Assembly (NCBI GenBank): GCA_030691295.1
Contig: JAUYEQ010000610.1
Span: 1 to 10,236 of the forward strand
DNA length: 10,236 nucleotides
Origin: Bacteroidota bacterium
GTDB taxonomy: Bacteria > Bacteroidota > Bacteroidia > Bacteroidales > Prolixibacteraceae
Direction of reading: 5' to 3'
Part shown: positions 7,720-10,236 of the stretch, in pieces
Numbering within the stretch: the first letter of the stretch is position 1
How the letters are laid out: every line of letters begins with the position of its first letter
Notes under the pieces: model-generated
Seen by the model: the letters and a program-made list of their open reading frames with translations, nothing else
Told to the model about the DNA's origin: nothing
Database searches by the model: none
Position numbers and translations under genes: made by a program

Positions 7720-8744
7720 TGAGCAACCAACAAGTAAATATTACGGTACGAAACCTTTCTGTGGGATACAAGAAGGGAAAAAGCTTTGTTGCCATCAAAG
7801 AAGGAATCAATGTGAATGCACATTCCGGAGAATTAATTGCATTAATTGGCAGTAACGGAATTGGCAAAAGTACTTTGCTGCGCACACTGACCGGGTTTCA
7901 GAAATCATTGGGCGGCGAAATACTTTTTAACGACCGAAAATTGGACAGTTTCAGCATCAAGGAATTGGCGCGGGTGCTGAGTTTTGTTTCTACTGAAGCC
8001 ATTCGCGTACAAAACCTGCGTGTCTGGGAACTTCTGGCAATGGGCCGATATCCGTACACCAATTTGATGGGAACCCTGACGGACGACGATAACCGCATCA
8101 TCAAACGAGCTATTCAGCAGGTCGGACTGGCAGGTTATGAAGACCGAATGATTGATCAGATCAGCGATGGAGAGCGGCAGCGCGCGATGATTGCCCGGAC
8201 ACTTGTTCAGGATACACCGCTCATAATATTGGACGAACCAACCGCCTTTCTGGATATCAGGAACAAATACGAAATTATCCACCTGTTGCACAACTTTGTG
8301 AAGACTGAAAACAAGACTGTTTTGTTTTCAACGCACGATCTGAACATTTCTACTTCTGAAGTTGATAAAATATGGTTAATGCTTGACAATAAGGTGGTTG
8401 AAGGCGCTCCTGAAGATTTAATCCTTGCCGGAAACTTCGATCAGATGTTTCATTCCGACAAGGTTTATTTCAATGGTGAATCGGGAGATTTTATGCTTCG
8501 GAAAAATGTGATTGGAACTTATACTTTGAAGGGTGCTGAAAGCAAAATATTTAACTGGACATGCAGGGCTTTGCAGCGAATAGGCCTGGTTTATACTGAA
8601 ACTGATCCTCTGGTTGTAATAAATATTCCTTCAGAAGAAAAAAACATGGTTTGGGAGATTGAAATAGATTTAACGGAAAAACTTGTTTGTTCTTCACTTT
8701 ACGAGTTGACTGCAGAGTTGGGCAAACGCTTGAGCAACCATTAA
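7719..8744 (+). CDS. ABC importer ATP-binding protein (FecE/BtuD-like) with C-terminal extension
   Basis: The product is 341 residues and supplies ATP hydrolysis for the importer. Motifs in order are Walker A GSNGIGKST (44-52), signature ISDGERQR (148-155, with SDGER in place of SGGER), Walker B LIILDEP (168-174), D-loop FLD (177-179), and the switch His in FSTHD (H206). Where the Q-loop glutamine is expected, before RVWELLAMGRYPYTN, the sequence reads FVSTEAI; this is a departure from BtuD/FecE. The usual subunit ends near residue 255-260. About 80 more residues follow (VIGTYTLKG to the end) with alternating strand and helix character and no motif I recognise; a regulatory role is possible. 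It begins with an ATG overlapping the permease TGA. Its stop lies three bases from the stop of the opposing gene. Confidence 0.93.
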   Translation: MSNQQVNITVRNLSVGYKKGKSFVAIKEGINVNAHSGELIALIGSNGIGKSTLLRTLTGFQKSLGGEILFNDRKLDSFSIKELARVLSFVSTEAIRVQNLRVWELLAMGRYPYTNLMGTLTDDDNRIIKRAIQQVGLAGYEDRMIDQISDGERQRAMIARTLVQDTPLIILDEPTAFLDIRNKYEIIHLLHNFVKTENKTVLFSTHDLNISTSEVDKIWLMLDNKVVEGAPEDLILAGNFDQMFHSDKVYFNGESGDFMLRKNVIGTYTLKGAESKIFNWTCRALQRIGLVYTETDPLVVINIPSEEKNMVWEIEIDLTEKLVCSSLYELTAELGKRLSNH

Positions 8745-8747
8745 AAC

Positions 8748-9545
8748 CTATTTTGCAGTTACAAAAAATCCGGCCATTTTAGTGGCTTCAGGAGTGCTGA
8801 CAAAATCGGCTTTTGAAGTTTGTATAACATCAGCAACCGCTTTATAAGTAGGGCAATTGCGGAAACTTATCTTTTTGTTTTGAGCATGCACCTTAGCAAC
8901 CACATCTTTGAATTTCTGAAAATCTTCGAAAGGAATGTTCCCGGTTCCTTTCCAACTGGTTATTTCGCTAAAATCAATTTCAATTAATGGCATTGTATTC
9001 GGATCAGCTTTTTTTTCGATATCGGCCATACTACCCACCATTCCCAGAAAACTTGGCTTGATGCTATTTATTTGGTCGAGCTGACCATTGTCTTTTATAA
9101 GGATTCGGAGTTTGCCCGGATGTTTTACTCCGGCGAGCTCGAAAGTAAGCATATCAGTAAACGGGCGCATTTCGGCAGCCAGTTGTTTGTAAACCTGAAT
9201 GGGCTGGCTTGAAATGTTCAAAATCAGGTAAATATCTCCTTTATACCCCGGAATAATTTCGCCGTTGTTTTTTTTATACTGATTGAAAAGGGGATACAAA
9301 TAAGCATCGGTAAGGGTAGGTAAGTTGTGGTTGGCGCTGTCAGGCATTAAATCGGTGACGAACAACTTTCCGTAAATATACATCACATCTGCCTCGAAAT
9401 TCAGGATGCCATGACCGACTGATTCCCACAATTCAGTTTTACTGCTGAAATTTTGCGAGGAAATAATCGGCTTCGCATTCTTTTGTGAATAAACCAACTG
9501 AGCCATCAGCAAAGCCAAAAAGCCAATGAATATTTTTTTTACCAT
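8748..9545 (-). CDS. Exported PI-PLC/GDPD-like (Aim6-like) protein, probably non-catalytic
   Basis: The product is 265 residues with a signal peptide (MVKKIFIGFLALLMAQLVYS, then Q). The rest resembles Aim6-like proteins of the PI-PLC/glycerophosphodiesterase TIM-barrel superfamily: FEADVMYIYGKLFV (50-63), LTDAYLYPLF (78-87), MPLIEIDFSEITSWKGTG (185-202), and a closing HAQNKKISFRNCP...ADFVSTPE segment (220-253). In active relatives the first strand carries an HxHND motif about 18 residues before the E-A-D and another His after the next strand. Here the corresponding positions read ISSQNF (28-33) and VTDL (63-66), while E51 and D53 remain. The protein is therefore probably exported but not a normal phosphodiesterase; binding or structural roles are possible. 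It converges on the ATPase gene with three bases between the stops and begins 91 bases after the broken nitroreductase gene. The fold call is from recalled family patterns. Confidence 0.7.
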   Translation of the reverse strand: MVKKIFIGFLALLMAQLVYSQKNAKPIISSQNFSSKTELWESVGHGILNFEADVMYIYGKLFVTDLMPDSANHNLPTLTDAYLYPLFNQYKKNNGEIIPGYKGDIYLILNISSQPIQVYKQLAAEMRPFTDMLTFELAGVKHPGKLRILIKDNGQLDQINSIKPSFLGMVGSMADIEKKADPNTMPLIEIDFSEITSWKGTGNIPFEDFQKFKDVVAKVHAQNKKISFRNCPTYKAVADVIQTSKADFVSTPEATKMAGFFVTAK

Positions 9546-9636
9546 GTCTTCATTTGAAAGTCAGTAAAAATAGGTTTTATAATCTGAAACAGAAGTCACT
9601 CTGCCAAGTATTTTCCTTTTAGAAGCTTTATCAGGT

Positions 9637-10158
9637 TTATTCTGTGTGAAATTTGCCCCAGTGAACCAACTGTGACAAATCTTTTCTGATTTTTACCGGG
9701 GCCACCGATGTTGTATAACCAATTGGAATTATGGCAATTGGCTCAATATGAACAGGTAGTTCCAGTTTCTGACGGGCAAGTTCAACATCGAAATTACAAA
9801 TCCAGCAAGTTCCAAGTCAAAGCTCAGTAGCTTTTAAAACCAAATGATCAATGGTGATGGCTGCATCTACATCTGCAAAATCTTTTCCGTCCGATTTCCG
9901 TTTCCACGATTGTGAATGGTTGGCACAAACTACAATGCAAACAGGGGCTTCTTTGAACCAGCTTCGGTGATAAACTTCGTGAATCGAGTTTAAATCTTCC
10001 TTTTCGGTAATCACTATAAAATGCCAGGGTTGGAAATTCACCGCTGAAGGCGCCATTCGTGCGGCTTCCAGAATTTCAAGAACAATGCTTCTGTCAACTT
10101 TTTCGCTGGTGTACGATCTGGCAGAGAAACGGCTGGTAATGAGGTCGTCGAATTTCAT
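9637..10158 (-). pseudogene. Nitroreductase-family gene interrupted by one in-frame TGA
   Basis: Reading from the ATG at 10156-10158, the frame is open for 113 codons, meets TGA at 9817-9819, and then continues in the same frame for 59 codons to TAA at 9637-9639. The joined product would be 173 residues, normal for small FMN-dependent nitroreductases. The first part holds the FMN-site motifs RFSARSY (9-15) and APSAVNFQPWHFIV (36-49) and the helix DAAITIDHLVLKATEL. The part after the stop, LGTCWICNFDVELARQ to PVKIRKDLSQLVHWGKF, is the matching C-terminal half. The TGA stands where family members have Gly in ATELGLGTCW, so a single GGA to TGA change explains it. Without the tail the protein would lack much of the FMN site and dimer core. 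It could be a true nonsense mutation, a sequencing error, or rare read-through. No insertion or frameshift is present. Confidence 0.85.
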
Positions 10159-10176
10159 TTATAAAAAATTTTGAGG

Positions 10177-10207
10177 TAAAATTAAAAAATCATTCGAATC
10201 AGGCAAA
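10177..10207 (-). promoter_or_regulatory. Candidate promoter of the nitroreductase gene
   Basis: On the minus strand TTTG (10204-10207) and TAATTTTA (10177-10184) are separated by 19 bases, matching the Bacteroidetes pattern except for the last base of the -7 element. Transcription would start near 10170, about 12 bases before the ATG at 10158. The presence of an intact-looking promoter suggests recent inactivation of the gene or that it is still expressed. Confidence 0.4.
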
Positions 10208-10236
10208 AACGAAAAATTTCTTGTAACAAATAAAAT

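Noticed and set aside
9817..9819. Reassignment of TGA as glycine or another sense codon
   Set aside because: TGA ends the binding-protein and permease genes at 6674-6676 and 7717-7719, where the next gene starts in overlap, so TGA is a normal stop in this genome. A selenocysteine at a conserved Gly position is also unlikely.

Overview
The window looks like a chromosomal piece of a Bacteroidota (Bacteroidetes) genome, probably class Bacteroidia. Several signs agree. A secreted protease ends in a type IX secretion (Por) C-terminal sorting domain. Intergenic regions carry Bacteroidetes-type promoters (TTTG, about 19 bases, TAnnTTTG). Translation starts are preceded by A/T-rich sequence and not Shine-Dalgarno sites. 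The base composition is A/T-rich. No genus can be named from this sequence alone. Eight main genes, one short leader ORF and a broken nitroreductase fill the window, and no gap without a gene exceeds 300 bases. I see no tRNA, rRNA, CRISPR array, insertion sequence or phage gene.

Left part, minus strand (1..3237): a TatD-family hydrolase gene is followed by a promoter, a long 5' leader, an aspartate-kinase-like gene and metY (O-acetylhomoserine sulfhydrylase), which runs off the left edge. The leader is the most interesting item. Its 204 bases hold a 31-codon ORF with five Met codons among its last ten sense codons. RNA segments that can pair in mutually exclusive ways follow, reaching to just before the kinase start. 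This looks like ribosome-mediated, methionine-sensing attenuation of a methionine-biosynthesis operon. The promoter sits between the arms of a perfect 14-base inverted repeat. The kinase-like protein has lost several signature aspartokinase residues but keeps two ACT domains, so it may be a regulator or a changed enzyme.

Middle, plus strand (3266..8744): a T9SS-exported lysyl-endopeptidase-like serine protease comes first. A compact ABC importer operon of the BtuFCD/FecBCD type follows, with a lipoprotein binding protein, a permease and an ATPase. The importer genes overlap by one base at both junctions and probably form one translationally coupled unit. The substrate (corrinoid, haem or ferric siderophore) cannot be decided, and no cobalamin riboswitch is visible.

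Right part, minus strand (8748..10158): an exported protein with the fold signature of PI-PLC/GDPD-like (Aim6-like) proteins but without the expected catalytic histidines, then a nitroreductase gene interrupted by one in-frame TGA. The Aim6-like gene converges on the ATPase gene with only three bases between stop codons.
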